From the NCBI RefSeq assembly GCF_001440345.1, contig NZ_LJYX01000017.1, forward strand, positions 682,001-746,000: a stretch of 64,000 bases of DNA, in the 5' to 3' direction. Origin of the DNA: Colwellia sp. TT2012. Lineage in GTDB: Bacteria > Pseudomonadota > Gammaproteobacteria > Enterobacterales > Alteromonadaceae. The notes under the pieces were generated by a model, which did not search any database, was not told the DNA's origin, and saw only the letters and a list, made by a program, of their open reading frames with translations. Shown here in pieces: positions 36,076 to 46,109 of this stretch (positions are counted from its first letter, which is position 1; every line of letters begins with the position of its first letter). The translations under genes and the position numbers were made by a program.

Positions 36076-36440
36076 CCCCTCAAAGAAGCATTTGAGCAAC
36101 AGCACTTCATCCTTACTGTTAATATAAGGACGCTGCATGGATGCAGCTTAATAAAGAATGCAGACGGAACAGGAGTCCCTTATTAGATAATGCAGGAGCA
36201 ATTATCCTGAACAAGCCTTGATTTATAATAAATGCCTTTCTTAAAGTTTTTTAATTGCTACGAAATATTACATCTTGAAGTTGTACGGGGATCTGACTGG
36301 GAAATTTTAGACAATAAAGATTTTTTAGAGTTAACTATCGACACACGGAAAGTAAAATTAGCATGAGAAATGTAGAGGAGACTTTACTTTATAATAAGTA
36401 GCTCGAATAGAGGTTAAGTAGTCGGCGTTTATCTTAATAC

Positions 36441-36536
36441 TTATTTCTTTAACCGCCACTTTACTAATTTCCTCGTTAAATTCACCAGCAATAGGCCCGC
36501 TATTGTCACAAAACTCGCCGTCAATAAAATAACCAC
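36441..36536 (-). CDS. Possible single-helix membrane microprotein or gene remnant
   Basis: From a GTG, 31 codons encode one hydrophobic helix followed by a strongly basic tail (VILLTASFVTIAGLLLVN, then LTRKLVKWRLKK), a pattern like the end of an inner-membrane protein. No ribosome-binding site is evident, and the frame is closed by a stop a few codons upstream. It may be the decayed 3' end of a lost gene rather than an expressed microprotein. Confidence 0.2.
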   Translation of the reverse strand: MVILLTASFVTIAGLLLVNLTRKLVKWRLKK

Positions 36537-36655
36537 AAGTGAATCGATTAGAAAAACTTAAGTAATATCATCCAAGATTTTAACTAGCTATTAACAAGAG
36601 TTCAGCTTAAATATTAAATGCAGTATTATCTAGCAGTTTAGTTAACGATAGAAAG

Positions 36656-36732
36656 TGGTCGGTGATGCAAGATTCGAACTTGCGACCCCTTGGACCCAAA
36701 CCAAGTGCGCTACCAAGCTGCGCTAATCACCG
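36656..36732 (-). tRNA. tRNA-Pro (anticodon TGG), copy 3
   Basis: 77 nt, 5' CGGTGATTAGCGCAGCTTGG, anticodon TGG in the loop TTTGGGT flanked by a CTTGG/CCAAG stem, T-loop GTTCGAATC, CCA encoded. It is the last gene of the cluster and identical in the mature part to the two other Pro copies. Confidence 0.97.
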
Positions 36733-36846
36733 ATATATGCTGTCAATATTCCAATAGCAAAGCTGTTAAGATTTTAACTTTAGCCTTAGTGAAATATTAT
36801 TGAGAGTATTAAATAGAGACTTTATATATATTGCAGAAAAAGAAAG

Positions 36847-36923
36847 TGGTCGGTGATGCAAGATTCGAACTTGCGACCCCTTGGACCCAAACCAAGTGCG
36901 CTACCAAGCTGCGCTAATCACCG
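36847..36923 (-). tRNA. tRNA-Pro (anticodon TGG), copy 2
   Basis: Same 77-nt sequence as the other two Pro genes, with CCA encoded. Its 5' flank resembles that of copy 3 over about 30 bp (CAATATT and surrounding bases), which points to tandem duplication including flanking DNA. Confidence 0.97.
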
Positions 36924-36970
36924 ACATATTCTCTCAATATTTCATTAGTAGACACTAATAAAGTAAAGAT

Positions 36971-37046
36971 GGGGTGGCTAAAGGGACTTGAACCCTCGAC
37001 AACCGGAATCACAATCCGGGGCTCTACCAACTGAGCTATAGCCACC
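36971..37046 (-). tRNA. tRNA-His (anticodon GTG)
   Basis: 76 nt, 5' GGTGGCTATAGCTCAGTTGG, anticodon loop with GTG (GATTGTGATTC), encoded CCA. The extra 5' G that marks histidine tRNAs (G-1 opposite C73) is present in the sequence. Confidence 0.97.
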
Positions 37047-37083
37047 ATAACAATTTTTATACTTATACTTTGTAGTATAAGTA

Positions 37084-37160
<77 letters not shown>

Positions 37161-37202
37161 AATTTCCTACATAGGCATATCACTTCAACTAAAAGTTAAA
37201 AG

Positions 37203-37279
37203 TGGTCGGTGATGCAAGATTCGAACTTGCGACCCCTTGGACCCAAACCAAGTGCGCTACCAAGCTGCGCTAATCACCG
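37203..37279 (-). tRNA. tRNA-Pro (anticodon TGG), copy 1
   Basis: 77 nt, identical to the other Pro copies. It is the first gene of the cluster, about 45 bp after a near-consensus promoter. The cluster order in the direction of transcription is Pro, Arg, His, Pro, Pro. Confidence 0.97.
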
Positions 37280-37589
37280 ATTTATGCTGTTTTAACAAGC
37301 AGTAAACTGTCTCGTTTCAACGGGTGCGGATATTACCGAGTTGCTTACGTTCAGTCAAACCTTTTTTATAAAAAAATAACTGTTCGCTCACTTTTGATAC
37401 AAGTCGCTGAATAGTTCAGCTAGGTGGCTTGCTTTTGCGCTTTATTTAAACAGCGAAAGTATTAGCATTATTTTGTCGCTATCGAGCGACACATTTAACC
37501 AATATATAAAGTAAACCTACAATAGAGCTGTAATTTATGGCAAAATAACCGCGTTTTTATCACTTAAATCTAGGGTCTACACCAGAGTT
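37280..37589. other. Divergent control region of the tRNA cluster and folD
   Basis: No gene is present. It contains the minus-strand tRNA promoter (37330-37358) with an A/T tract upstream (37365-37380) that could act as an UP element. The remaining 200 bp precede folD; no clear plus-strand promoter stands out. Confidence 0.6.
37330..37358 (-). promoter_or_regulatory. Promoter of the tRNA cluster
   Basis: Minus-strand TTGACT, exactly 17 bp, TAATAT, followed by a GC-rich discriminator (CCGCACCCG). An A/T-rich tract lies just upstream of the -35 element. This is the classic layout of a strong, stringently controlled stable-RNA promoter. Confidence 0.85.
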
Positions 37590-38444
37590 ATGACAGCATC
37601 ATTAATCGATGGCAAAGCAATTGCCAAACAACTTAGAGATTCAGTTAAAGAGAAAGTTACCCAGCGCATTAACAACGGTCAAAGAGTGCCTGGTTTAGCC
37701 GTTATATTAGTAGGTTGTGATCCCGCTTCACAAGTCTATGTCGGCAGTAAGCGCAAAGCGTGTGATGAAGTAGGCTTTATTTCCCGCTCTTATGACTTAC
37801 CAAACACTACCTCTGAGCAAGAGCTCATAGCCTTGGTAACTGAATTAAATAATGATGATGCTATCGATGGTATTTTAGTACAACTGCCTTTACCTAAAGG
37901 TTTAAATGCCGACTTAATTATCGAGCATATTAATCCACGTAAAGATGTTGACGGTTTTCATCCCTCTAATGTCGGTAAGTTAGTATTAAGACAACCCGGT
38001 CTAAGACCCTGCACACCAAAAGGCATCATCACGCTCATTGAATCAACCGGGGTTGAAACTAAAGGTTTAGACGCACTTGTTATTGGCGCTTCAAACATTG
38101 TCGGTCGACCTATGGGTTTAGAGCTGTTACTAGCCAAGTGCACGGTAACAACAACGCATCGCTTTACTAGAGATTTAGAAGGTAAAGTGCGCAATGCAGA
38201 CCTTATTGTCGTCGCCGTTGGCAAACCTGGTTTTATTCCGGGTGAATGGATTAAAGAAGGCGCAATAGTGATAGATGTTGGTATTAACCGTTTAGCTAAC
38301 GGTAAGTTGGTTGGTGATGTAGACTTTGATACGGCTAAAGATAGAGCCTCATTTATCACCCCTGTACCCGGTGGTGTGGGTCCGATGACAGTGGCGAGCT
38401 TAATTGAAAACACCCTAATAGCTTGTGAGCAAGCGACGCATTAA
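37590..38444 (+). CDS. folD: Bifunctional methylenetetrahydrofolate dehydrogenase/cyclohydrolase
   Basis: 284 residues. Catalytic lysine motif [15 protein letters not shown], the substrate segment GILVQLPLP, the NADP-binding [17 protein letters not shown] and the C-terminal [15 protein letters not shown] are all present. It interconverts methylene-, methenyl- and formyl-tetrahydrofolate in one-carbon metabolism. The gene is monocistronic, divergent from the tRNA cluster and convergent with cysS. Confidence 0.97.
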   Translation: MTASLIDGKAIAKQLRDSVKEKVTQRINNGQRVPGLAVILVGCDPASQVYVGSKRKACDEVGFISRSYDLPNTTSEQELIALVTELNNDDAIDGILVQLPLPKGLNADLIIEHINPRKDVDGFHPSNVGKLVLRQPGLRPCTPKGIITLIESTGVETKGLDALVIGASNIVGRPMGLELLLAKCTVTTTHRFTRDLEGKVRNADLIVVAVGKPGFIPGEWIKEGAIVIDVGINRLANGKLVGDVDFDTAKDRASFITPVPGGVGPMTVASLIENTLIACEQATH

Positions 38445-38467
38445 TAGCTAGCGTTAACTCTACCTAA

Positions 38468-38623
38468 TACCAATTTCAGTAAGTTATTGCCCACTTGTGC
38501 TGGTTAAAACACCCCAAGACTACGTTGTTCTCAATCCCAATAGCCAGCTATTGCTCAATCGAACGCCTTGTCCTGAAATGTTTTCCTGTGCACAACAAGA
38601 TCAAAAACTTAATGAAAATGGTA
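38468..38623. mobile_element. MITE-like element with 18-bp terminal inverted repeats
   Basis: 156 bp between folD and cysS. The left end TACCAATTTCAGTAAGTT and the complement of the right end (38606-38623) match at 16 of 18 positions. It carries no reading frame. The different end sequence shows it belongs to another family than the element at 11.2 kb. Confidence 0.6.
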
Positions 38624-38655
38624 TAATAAAATATATTTATTTACGCTTAGACATC

Positions 38656-38693
38656 AAAAAAGGGTGAATACTTTATAGTATTCACCCTTTTTT
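38656..38693. terminator. Bidirectional terminator between folD and cysS
   Basis: Perfect 16-bp stem, arms AAAAAAGGGTGAATAC and its complement, loop TTTATA. The A and T ends give a T-tail on either strand for the two convergent genes. Confidence 0.94.
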
Positions 38694-38743
38694 ATTGTTT
38701 AATGCTTCGTGCTTAGTGCTTTATTTAACCACGCTAAAGTACT

Positions 38744-40153
38744 TTAAGCTTTACGCCATGTGGTTTTACCGGCGCTATCTTCTAACACAATATTCATCGC
38801 ATTAAGCTTGTCACGTGCATCATCAGCAAGTGCCCAATCTTTATCAATACGTGCCTGATTACGCTGTACAATAAGCGCTTCAATTACAGCAACTTCGTCA
38901 TTATCGTTTTCACCTTGTAAGAAAGCTGCAGGATCAAGCTGTAATAAGCCAACAATATCACCAAGAGCAACTAATGTTGACGCCAACTCACTTGCTAAGG
39001 CTTCATTATTGGCCGCTTTAGCCACGTTTAACTCTTTTGATAGCTCAAAAAACACTGCCAATGCTTGTGGTGTATTGAAATCATCATCCATGGCTTGGCA
39101 AAACTGCTTAACAAAGTTTGAGTTTTTATCTAAGACATAATCACTTTCAATATTTACATCTCGTAGCGAAGTGTAAATTCGTTCTACTGATGCTCTCGCC
39201 TGGGTTAAGTTATCTAGCGAATAGTTTAATTGACTTCTATAATGACCTGTCGTTAAGAAAAATCGCACAGTTTCAGCATCATATTGCGTTAATACGTCAC
39301 GTATAGTGAAGAAGTTGCCTAATGATTTAGACATTTTTTCTTGATCGACTTGCACCATACCTGTGTGCATCCAGTAATTGACATAAGCAGTGTCTAGGGC
39401 GCAACAGCTTTGTGCAATTTCATTTTCATGATGAGGAAAGGTTAAGTCAGAGCCACCGCCATGAATATCAAAGTGATGACCTAGCTCTTTGGCACTCATG
39501 GCTGAACATTCTATATGCCAACCAGGACGTCCATCGCCCCAAGGAGATGACCAACTTGGCTCGCCCGGTTTAGCCGATTTCCATAGGACAAAATCAAGTG
39601 GATTATGTTTATTTTTATCCACTTCGACACGGGAGCCAGCTTGTAATTGTTCCAGATCTTGCCCACTCAGTTTACCGTAGTTCGCATAACTAGCCACCGC
39701 AAACAAGACGTCGCCCTGCCCAGTAACTTTAGCGTTATCACCAGCAACATAAGCATGTTTTTTAGCCACTAAGGTTTCAATCATGGTAATGATTTCATCC
39801 ATGTGTGTGGTTACTCTCGGCTCCAAATCAGGTCGAAGCATATTAAGTGCATCAAAATCTTGATGCATTGCCGCAATGGTACGCTCAGTTAATTCCTCAG
39901 TTGTTTCATTATTATCTTTGGCACGATTAATTATCTTGTCTTCAACATCCGTAATGTTACGGACATAATTCACTTCATAACCGGAAAAACGTAGATAACG
40001 AGCAATATTATCAAAGCTAATATAGGTGCGACCATGGCCTATATGGCATAAGTCATAAACTGTGCAACCACAAACATATAAGCCGACTTTACCTGCATTG
40101 ATTGGTGTAAAGATTTCTTTTTTACGACTTAAAGTGTTGTATATCTGCAACAT
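38744..40153 (-). CDS. cysS: Cysteinyl-tRNA synthetase
   Basis: 469 residues. Zinc-binding cysteine in YVCGCTVYD, class I signature HIGH in CHIGHGRTY, second zinc site (HIECSAMS, then HHENEIAQS), and KMSKSLG loop are present. It charges tRNA-Cys. Divergent from ppiB, an arrangement shared with E. coli. Confidence 0.97.
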   Translation of the reverse strand: MLQIYNTLSRKKEIFTPINAGKVGLYVCGCTVYDLCHIGHGRTYISFDNIARYLRFSGYEVNYVRNITDVEDKIINRAKDNNETTEELTERTIAAMHQDFDALNMLRPDLEPRVTTHMDEIITMIETLVAKKHAYVAGDNAKVTGQGDVLFAVASYANYGKLSGQDLEQLQAGSRVEVDKNKHNPLDFVLWKSAKPGEPSWSSPWGDGRPGWHIECSAMSAKELGHHFDIHGGGSDLTFPHHENEIAQSCCALDTAYVNYWMHTGMVQVDQEKMSKSLGNFFTIRDVLTQYDAETVRFFLTTGHYRSQLNYSLDNLTQARASVERIYTSLRDVNIESDYVLDKNSNFVKQFCQAMDDDFNTPQALAVFFELSKELNVAKAANNEALASELASTLVALGDIVGLLQLDPAAFLQGENDNDEVAVIEALIVQRNQARIDKDWALADDARDKLNAMNIVLEDSAGKTTWRKA

Positions 40154-40305
40154 AAGGTTTTATGACTCCGACTGAGTAGTTTTATTTGATTAGGCGGTAG
40201 ATTGTACCTGAACAAATCTAAAGGATCATCAAGACTAATGCACTTTATAGCAAGTTAGCGTACAATTGTGGCAATTAATTTATTAAAACTTAACAAGAGA
40301 TAATT

Positions 40306-40797
40306 ATGATCATACTAAAAACCAACCTTGGCGATATTAAAATTGAATTAGACTTCGATAACGCACCTATTTCCGCAAAAAACTTTCAGCAATATGTTGA
40401 AGAAGGTCACTATGATGGCACAATATTTCATCGGGTAATTAAAGGTTTTATGGCACAAGGCGGTGGTTTCATTCCTGGTTTAGAAGAAAAAGAATCTCGC
40501 GCCAATATTAAAAATGAAGCAAACAACGGTGTCAGCAATAAACGCGGTACTTTAGCAATGGCGCGTACTCAAGAGCCACATTCCGCTTCATCACAATTCT
40601 TTATCAATTTATCAGATAATAACTTCCTTGATTTCACTGCTGAAAACACCCAAGGCTGGGGATACTGTGTTTTTGCTGAAGTTGTTGAAGGTATGGACAT
40701 AGTTGATAAGATGACGTTAGTAGAAACGGGTAATGTACAAGGCCACGGTGATGTGCCAAAAGATGACATATTAATCGAATCGGCCATTGTTGAATAA
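40306..40797 (+). CDS. ppiB: Cytoplasmic peptidyl-prolyl cis-trans isomerase B
   Basis: 163 residues, a compact bacterial cyclophilin with no signal peptide. Catalytic and binding segments [33 protein letters not shown] and [16 protein letters not shown] are intact. It speeds prolyl bond isomerisation in the cytoplasm. The ATG follows AAGAGA. It lies 24 bp before lpxH on the same strand and is probably co-transcribed with it. Confidence 0.95.
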   Translation: MIILKTNLGDIKIELDFDNAPISAKNFQQYVEEGHYDGTIFHRVIKGFMAQGGGFIPGLEEKESRANIKNEANNGVSNKRGTLAMARTQEPHSASSQFFINLSDNNFLDFTAENTQGWGYCVFAEVVEGMDIVDKMTLVETGNVQGHGDVPKDDILIESAIVE

Positions 40798-40821
40798 GTC
40801 AATTTAGTCCTTATCAATATT

Positions 40822-41571
40822 ATGACAACAAGTAATAAGCCAGCAATAACTTACTTTATTGCTGATTTACATTTAAGTGAAAACAGGCCGGATATAACCG
40901 CCTGTTTTTTACGTTTTTTAAAAAATGATGCGATTAATGCTGAAAAGCTTTATATCCTAGGCGACTTGTTTGAAGCTTGGGTTGGCGATGATGATGATAG
41001 CCCTTACCTTAAAACTATCGCTGCTGCGCTCACTACGCTCAGCCAATGTGGTACCAAGGTTTATTATATTCACGGTAATAGAGATTTTCTTATCGGTAAG
41101 CGTTACGCTAAACAAGCAAGCATGCAGCTGCTACCTGAAATCGATACTATCGATCTTTATGGTCAACCTGTGGTCATCATGCATGGTGATACCTTATGCA
41201 CACGTGACATTGATTACCAAAAATTTCGTAAAAAATCCCGTTCTTGGTGGTGGCAAACCATTGTTAAAAGTCTGCCATTATTTGTTCGAAAAAATATGGC
41301 TGCTAATTATAGAAAAAAAAGCGCTGCCGCTACGGCGGTGAAATCACAAGAGATAATGGATGTTACCGGTAGCGAGGTGATTGCCTGCCTAGAACATTAC
41401 CAAAGCCAGTTATTAATTCATGGTCATACACATAGACCTGCAGTACATAAAATTATCGCCAATGGCGAAAGCGCGCAACGTATTGTCTTAGGTGATTGGT
41501 ACGAACAGGGGGCTTGGCTAAAAGTAACACCTAACTCTATTGAATTACTCAATCAAGCATTAACTTCGTAA
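40822..41571 (+). CDS. lpxH: UDP-2,3-diacylglucosamine diphosphatase
   Basis: 249 residues. The calcineurin-like metal-binding motifs occur in order: DLHLSENRPD, GDLFEAWVGDDD, HGNRDF, MHGDTLCT and HGHTHRP. It removes UMP from UDP-2,3-diacylglucosamine to give lipid X in lipid A synthesis, at the inner face of the inner membrane. It follows ppiB as in E. coli. Confidence 0.95.
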   Translation: MTTSNKPAITYFIADLHLSENRPDITACFLRFLKNDAINAEKLYILGDLFEAWVGDDDDSPYLKTIAAALTTLSQCGTKVYYIHGNRDFLIGKRYAKQASMQLLPEIDTIDLYGQPVVIMHGDTLCTRDIDYQKFRKKSRSWWWQTIVKSLPLFVRKNMAANYRKKSAAATAVKSQEIMDVTGSEVIACLEHYQSQLLIHGHTHRPAVHKIIANGESAQRIVLGDWYEQGAWLKVTPNSIELLNQALTS

Positions 41572-41680
41572 ATACTAACCCCTGCTCATATCGCATCGTT
41601 TAAATTATTATCCCGACAATAACGGACAATACACCTTAACTTATTATTTTATCGATTAGCATTAAAGCGGTAACAATTGC

Positions 41681-42442
41681 TTAAACCGGCCTGCCAGAAT
41701 GAAACTTAAAGTCTTCATCAGGCGATAAAATAAGCTCAGCTTCAACGTTGGCAAAGTATGCTACTCGCTCACTAATATCCTGCCCTGCTACTTGTTTAGC
41801 CAATGTTAAATAATCTTGGTAGTGACGGGCTTCTGAGCGTAACAGCGAAACATAAAACTTATTTAAGTCATCATCTAAATGTGGCGCTAACTTAGCGAAA
41901 CGCTCACACGAACGTGCTTCAATAAAGGCACCAATAATTAATTTATCAACCAAGGCATCGGGCTCAAAAGTTTTTACATGTTTGAGCATACCTTTGGCAT
42001 ATCGACCAGCAGTGATACCATCAAAAGGAATATCTCGCTTAACCATAATCTCTAGGACTTGGTAAAAGTGGTGCAATTCCTCTTTAATTAACAGCACCAT
42101 TTTATCAATAAGATCTTGGCTATACGGCGAATCATTTTTAGGCAGGATAGCTTTAGAGAGGTTGTTTTTATTAGCAAGAGACGCTAAGTCACCCTTTTTT
42201 CTATATAGAAAGTCTTCATAAGGTTCAAACCATGCTAATAACACCTTGTGACTGGCTTTATCAATGGCATACTTTCGCAGAAGAAACATAGCAGTTTGTC
42301 CGGCTTTAAGCTCACAAGCTAGATGGTCGCGTAAAATTATCGGTAAATTTTCTGCTTTCTTCGCTTCATCTACCCATGTTTCAGGTGTTTCGCATGATAA
42401 AAAGCTTAATATGGGTATTAATAGTTGTTCTACTTCGGTCAT
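41681..42442 (-). CDS. miaE: tRNA-(ms2io6A)-hydroxylase MiaE
   Basis: 253 residues. Diiron ferritin-like fold with the ligand segments visible as EELHHF (middle) and EARSCERFA and SEARHYQDY (C-terminal half). It hydroxylates the isopentenyl group of ms2i6A37 in tRNAs that read UNN codons, an oxygen-dependent modification found in a subset of gammaproteobacteria. The gene is single and convergent with lpxH. Confidence 0.92.
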   Translation of the reverse strand: MTEVEQLLIPILSFLSCETPETWVDEAKKAENLPIILRDHLACELKAGQTAMFLLRKYAIDKASHKVLLAWFEPYEDFLYRKKGDLASLANKNNLSKAILPKNDSPYSQDLIDKMVLLIKEELHHFYQVLEIMVKRDIPFDGITAGRYAKGMLKHVKTFEPDALVDKLIIGAFIEARSCERFAKLAPHLDDDLNKFYVSLLRSEARHYQDYLTLAKQVAGQDISERVAYFANVEAELILSPDEDFKFHSGRPV

Positions 42443-42567
42443 CTGTTTATCTCTGCTCTATATAACTAGGGAGCTCGTTTGAATAAATTTGATTTATTAC
42501 GCTATTTTAAAAGCCTATTTCTTGAGATACTAGCAAAATCTGTTTTTACCTTACATAGAGCAACTTT

Positions 42568-42873
42568 ATGCCTTCTATTATAAAAAAAACGCTTAGCAAA
42601 AAAAATGCCACTGAAAAACTGGTGAAAAAGCATGAAAAATTGGTGCATAGTGAAAACATGAAAGTGAACTCTCATGTGCAGCGAGAGTGTGATGATTGGA
42701 TAATCAATACTCTGATGTTAGATACTATTGATGTGCCGTTCAAATACAAACGTAAAAAGCGTTACAAAAATTTGCAGGGACAAAGAGTCAATTTAACTTA
42801 TTACCCTGAAAGTGAGAACATTGCTGGCTTCAATATTGAGATCATGTCGGTTGTGCGTATCAAAATTAGTTAG
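42568..42873 (+). CDS. Hypothetical small basic protein
   Basis: 101 residues, not recognised. It has a lysine-rich N-terminus (KKTLSKKNATEKLVKKHEKL), a helical middle (VQRECDDWIINTLML) and a beta-like, basic C-terminus (PFKYKRKKRYKNLQGQRVNLTYYP). No signal peptide or membrane helix. The composition suggests nucleic acid or ribosome contact, but that is guesswork. It stands alone on the plus strand between miaE and the Yip1 gene, with a weak ribosome-binding site (AGAGCAA). The length and the ordinary amino-acid make-up favour a real gene. Confidence 0.65.
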   Translation: MPSIIKKTLSKKNATEKLVKKHEKLVHSENMKVNSHVQRECDDWIINTLMLDTIDVPFKYKRKKRYKNLQGQRVNLTYYPESENIAGFNIEIMSVVRIKIS

Positions 42874-43088
42874 TAATCAACTGGCAGTCTTTTTCTTTAT
42901 CGCATAAAAGTATTAAAAGCTCTTTTGATAGAGTTTTATTGTTTATTTTTACAGCAACACTTGACGAATCATCTTATATCTTTCATAAATAAAGAAGTAA
43001 TAATAAGAGTACTGATGGCTTAATTATTTATTGTTGTTTTTTAGACTAAAAAGTACTTTCCGAATATTTACGTGCGAGAGGAATGATT

Positions 43089-43688
43089 ATGATACTAAAC
43101 CACATCTGGGGATTATACACTCACCCTAAAGAAGAATGGCATGTTATCGAAAAACGCCACGAAAGTTTAAGTTATAGTTTAATGCATATTTTAACCATAG
43201 CGCTAATCCCTGCAATATGTTGTTATTATGCTACGGCTTACATTGGCTGGACCATAGGTGTAGGTGACCCTATTAAAATAAGCGTAGAAAGTGCTAAAAT
43301 TATGGCGGTGAGCATGTATTTCGCTTTAATATCTGGCGTGTTCGCCTTAGCTTATTTGATTCAGTGGATGGCGAAAACTTTTGACTCAAAACCTGATTAT
43401 GTGCAAGCACTTGAACTTGCTGCCTATACCTCGACCCCATTATTTATGGTAGGTATTACCGCTTTATTCCCGGTACTATGGTTTGTCACCCTTGCTGGCC
43501 TTGCCGCCGTAGTTTATTCAATCTATTTGTTATATTCAGGCGTACCTATCATGATGAACATCCCAGAAGAAAAAGGCTTTATCTATTCAAGCTCAGTAGT
43601 AACTTGCGGGTTAGTATTGTTAGTCGCCTTAATGGGACTTACCGCAATGATGTGGACTATGGGATTTGGGCCAGAATTTGTCCCTTAA
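43089..43688 (+). CDS. Yip1-family inner-membrane protein
   Basis: 199 residues from the second ATG, which has GAGAGG at the right distance; an ATG two codons upstream overlaps that site. It starts MILNHIWGLYTHPKEEWHVI, typical of bacterial Yip1-domain proteins, followed by five transmembrane helices. Function unknown in bacteria. Monocistronic, ending before a bidirectional terminator shared with purF. Confidence 0.85.
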   Translation: MILNHIWGLYTHPKEEWHVIEKRHESLSYSLMHILTIALIPAICCYYATAYIGWTIGVGDPIKISVESAKIMAVSMYFALISGVFALAYLIQWMAKTFDSKPDYVQALELAAYTSTPLFMVGITALFPVLWFVTLAGLAAVVYSIYLLYSGVPIMMNIPEEKGFIYSSSVVTCGLVLLVALMGLTAMMWTMGFGPEFVP

Positions 43689-43753
43689 CTAACCTAGACA
43701 ACTTTCAACTAGAGAATATTGAACTAGAAATATTAATGTAGACAAACTATAAA

Positions 43754-43796
43754 TAAAAAAGCCTTATCTCTGCTATAGAAATAAGGCTTCTTTTTT
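43754..43796. terminator. Bidirectional terminator between the Yip1 gene and purF
   Basis: 9-bp stem AAGCCTTAT / ATAAGGCTT with a 13-nt loop, flanked by six As and six Ts, so it can end transcription from both convergent genes. Confidence 0.88.
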
Positions 43797-43850
43797 AGCA
43801 ATTTTTATTGAAGAGTTTGAATTTCACTCCTTACTTATAAGTAATAGGAA

Positions 43851-45368
43851 CTACTCTGCCCCTTCATTATGCATATCAATTATTGAATCAGCGTTTTTAT
43901 CTGAGGTTTCTTTGCTGCTATTATTACGTAACGCATCTAGCTTCTCTAAGTAAGCTTGGTCAATATCATTGGTCACATAATTACCATCAAAGACTGAAGT
44001 GTCAAACGATTTAATTTCTGGGTTACCTGAGCCTACCGCGCTAATTAAATCTTCAAGAGATTGATAAATTAGTTTATCGGCGCCAATTAAATTACAAATA
44101 TCATCTAATTCACGACCATGAGCAATTAATTCATTAGCACTTGGCATATCGATACCATAGACATTTGGGAACCTAACTTCAGGCGCAGCAGAAGCGAAGT
44201 AGACCTTATTGGCACCTGCAGCTCGCGCCATATTAATAATTTGTTCAGAAGTAGTTCCTCGAACAATAGAATCGTCTACCAGTAAAACATTTTTACCTTT
44301 AAACTCTGTGGTAATAGCGTTAAGTTTTTGACGAACAGATTTTTTGCGTTGTTCTTGACCTGGCATAATAAAGGTACGGCCAATATAACGGTTTTTAACA
44401 AAACCTTGACGATAAGGTAAGTTAAGATGATGAGCAATTTGTAAGGCTATATCACAAGAAGTTTCAGGAATAGGAATAACAACATCAATATCAAGATCCT
44501 GCCATTCATCCGCGATTTTCTGACCTAGCTTAGTGCCCATTTCTACACGAGCGGCATAAACAGACATTTTATCCATGGTAGAATCAGGGCGGGCAAAATA
44601 AACAAATTCAAAAATACAAGGGCTATAAACCGGATTTTCAGCGCATTGCTGGCTATGAATTTGACCATTTTCAGAAAAGAATATAACTTCACCCGGGGCT
44701 ATATCACGGACAAAATCAAAAGAGCAGGCATCAAGAGCTACGGATTCAGAAGCCACCATATACTCAACACCTTCTTTAGTTTCTCGCTTGCCAAATACTA
44801 AAGGACGAATACCGTTAGGATCACGAAAGGCAATCATACCGTAGCCAACTATCAAGGCGACAGTTGCATAAGCGCCACGAACACGTTTATGAAGATTAGT
44901 TACTGCCGTAAAGATATCATCCGGGGTAAGGACAATATTATCACCTTGCTGTAATTCGTGCGCTAAGATGTTTAGTAAAACCTCAGAGTCTGAAGTAGTA
45001 TTAACGTGTCGACGGGCTTCCTTAAATAACCATGTTCTTAATTCATCAGCATTCGTTAAGTTACCATTATGTGCTAATGATAAGCCAAACGGTGAGTTTG
45101 TATAAAAAGGTTGTGCTTCTGAAGAGCTAGAAGTACCAGCGGTAGGATAGCGAACATGGCCAATGCCAATATCACCTTGTAAACGGAGCATATGGCGGGT
45201 ATGAAAAACATCTTTCACCAAGCCATTTCCTTTACGCAATCTGAAGGTATTATTATGAATGGTTACAATACCTGCAGCATCTTGACCACGATGCTGAAGT
45301 ACAGTTAATGCGTCATATATAAACTGACCAACAGGGGTTTTACCGACTATACCAACAATACCACACAT
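43851..45368 (-). CDS. purF: Amidophosphoribosyltransferase
   Basis: 505 residues. [10 protein letters not shown] exposes the catalytic N-terminal cysteine after Met removal. The glutaminase domain ([24 protein letters not shown]) is followed by the PRPP-binding loop [13 protein letters not shown]. It makes phosphoribosylamine, the first committed step of purine synthesis. It follows cvpA after about 170 bp. A PurR-type palindrome was looked for in that gap and not found. The C-terminal tail ([16 protein letters not shown]) is longer than usual. Confidence 0.97.
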   Translation of the reverse strand: MCGIVGIVGKTPVGQFIYDALTVLQHRGQDAAGIVTIHNNTFRLRKGNGLVKDVFHTRHMLRLQGDIGIGHVRYPTAGTSSSSEAQPFYTNSPFGLSLAHNGNLTNADELRTWLFKEARRHVNTTSDSEVLLNILAHELQQGDNIVLTPDDIFTAVTNLHKRVRGAYATVALIVGYGMIAFRDPNGIRPLVFGKRETKEGVEYMVASESVALDACSFDFVRDIAPGEVIFFSENGQIHSQQCAENPVYSPCIFEFVYFARPDSTMDKMSVYAARVEMGTKLGQKIADEWQDLDIDVVIPIPETSCDIALQIAHHLNLPYRQGFVKNRYIGRTFIMPGQEQRKKSVRQKLNAITTEFKGKNVLLVDDSIVRGTTSEQIINMARAAGANKVYFASAAPEVRFPNVYGIDMPSANELIAHGRELDDICNLIGADKLIYQSLEDLISAVGSGNPEIKSFDTSVFDGNYVTNDIDQAYLEKLDALRNNSSKETSDKNADSIIDMHNEGAE

Positions 45369-45537
45369 AAAATTCTCTCCACAAAAAAATATTTACAATA
45401 CTTATTTAGCTAAAGCGCTATGCTCAGGATGGTATGAACCATCGTATAAATATTGAATTATAGGATATTGAAATAATATCTTATAAATTACAGTATACGG
45501 AGTTACTCCGCATGAACTTAGCCGTTACGAGTAACAA

Positions 45538-46020
45538 CTAACTTAAAAAAATTGATGACTGTTTAAGATACTCAAAAAACCATTCAACCACCAAAGTAAA
45601 CTCAGGGATTAATTCGGAGCTTTGCCACCACTGTGTTTTTGCCGCACCGGTAAAAGCATCGACAAAAAACAACATGGCACTGATAATGAGTACCCCACGA
45701 AGGGCGCCAAAAACAAGACCTAATATACGATCTGTACCAGAAAGACCAGTTTTACTGACCAACTGCCCAATAAGATAATTAACCAAAGCACCAAGCACTA
45801 AGGTAGTAATGAAAAGAATGGCAACGGCTGCGGCATTGCGCAAGAATTGATCAGAAATATTGGTTAACAGGTTGGCAAGATTGGCATAAAAAGTACTGGC
45901 TATGAAAAATGCACTGACCCAAATCACTAAAGATACCGCTTCTTTGACAAAGCCTCGTACCAAACTAACCAGTGTTGATATACCTATAACGGCCAAAATG
46001 GCGTAATCTATCCAAACCAT
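45538..46020 (-). CDS. cvpA: Colicin V production / membrane protein CvpA
   Basis: 160 residues with four hydrophobic helices. Starts [28 protein letters not shown], the family hallmark, and contains [21 protein letters not shown]. Inner-membrane protein needed for colicin V export in E. coli and for envelope integrity. It lies between dedD and purF as in E. coli. Confidence 0.93.
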   Translation of the reverse strand: MVWIDYAILAVIGISTLVSLVRGFVKEAVSLVIWVSAFFIASTFYANLANLLTNISDQFLRNAAAVAILFITTLVLGALVNYLIGQLVSKTGLSGTDRILGLVFGALRGVLIISAMLFFVDAFTGAAKTQWWQSSELIPEFTLVVEWFFEYLKQSSIFLS

Positions 46021-46109
46021 AACTTGAGTGTCTCGTTGAGTTTCTCTAAATTAGAGGCGCGCATTCTACCAGAAGTAGCAAAATAATGCCTACATTTTAT
46101 AAAACCCTG

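Larger units (their letters stand above)
35688..36655. other. Intergenic region between tig and the tRNA cluster
   Basis: Non-coding stretch of nearly 1 kb. It holds the tig promoter and leader palindrome (35749-35838), a probable remnant of a dispersed repeat beginning TATACCCGTTACC (35952 onward), and a perfect palindrome GCTGCAT-GG-ATGCAGC at 36132-36147. A short minus-strand frame encodes a single membrane helix (36441-36536). Both strands are otherwise interrupted by frequent stops. No terminator for the tRNA transcript is obvious next to 36655. Confidence 0.55.

Noticed and set aside
45369-45537. PurR operator upstream of purF
   Set aside because: No sequence resembling the PurR palindrome was found; only small unrelated hairpins are present.
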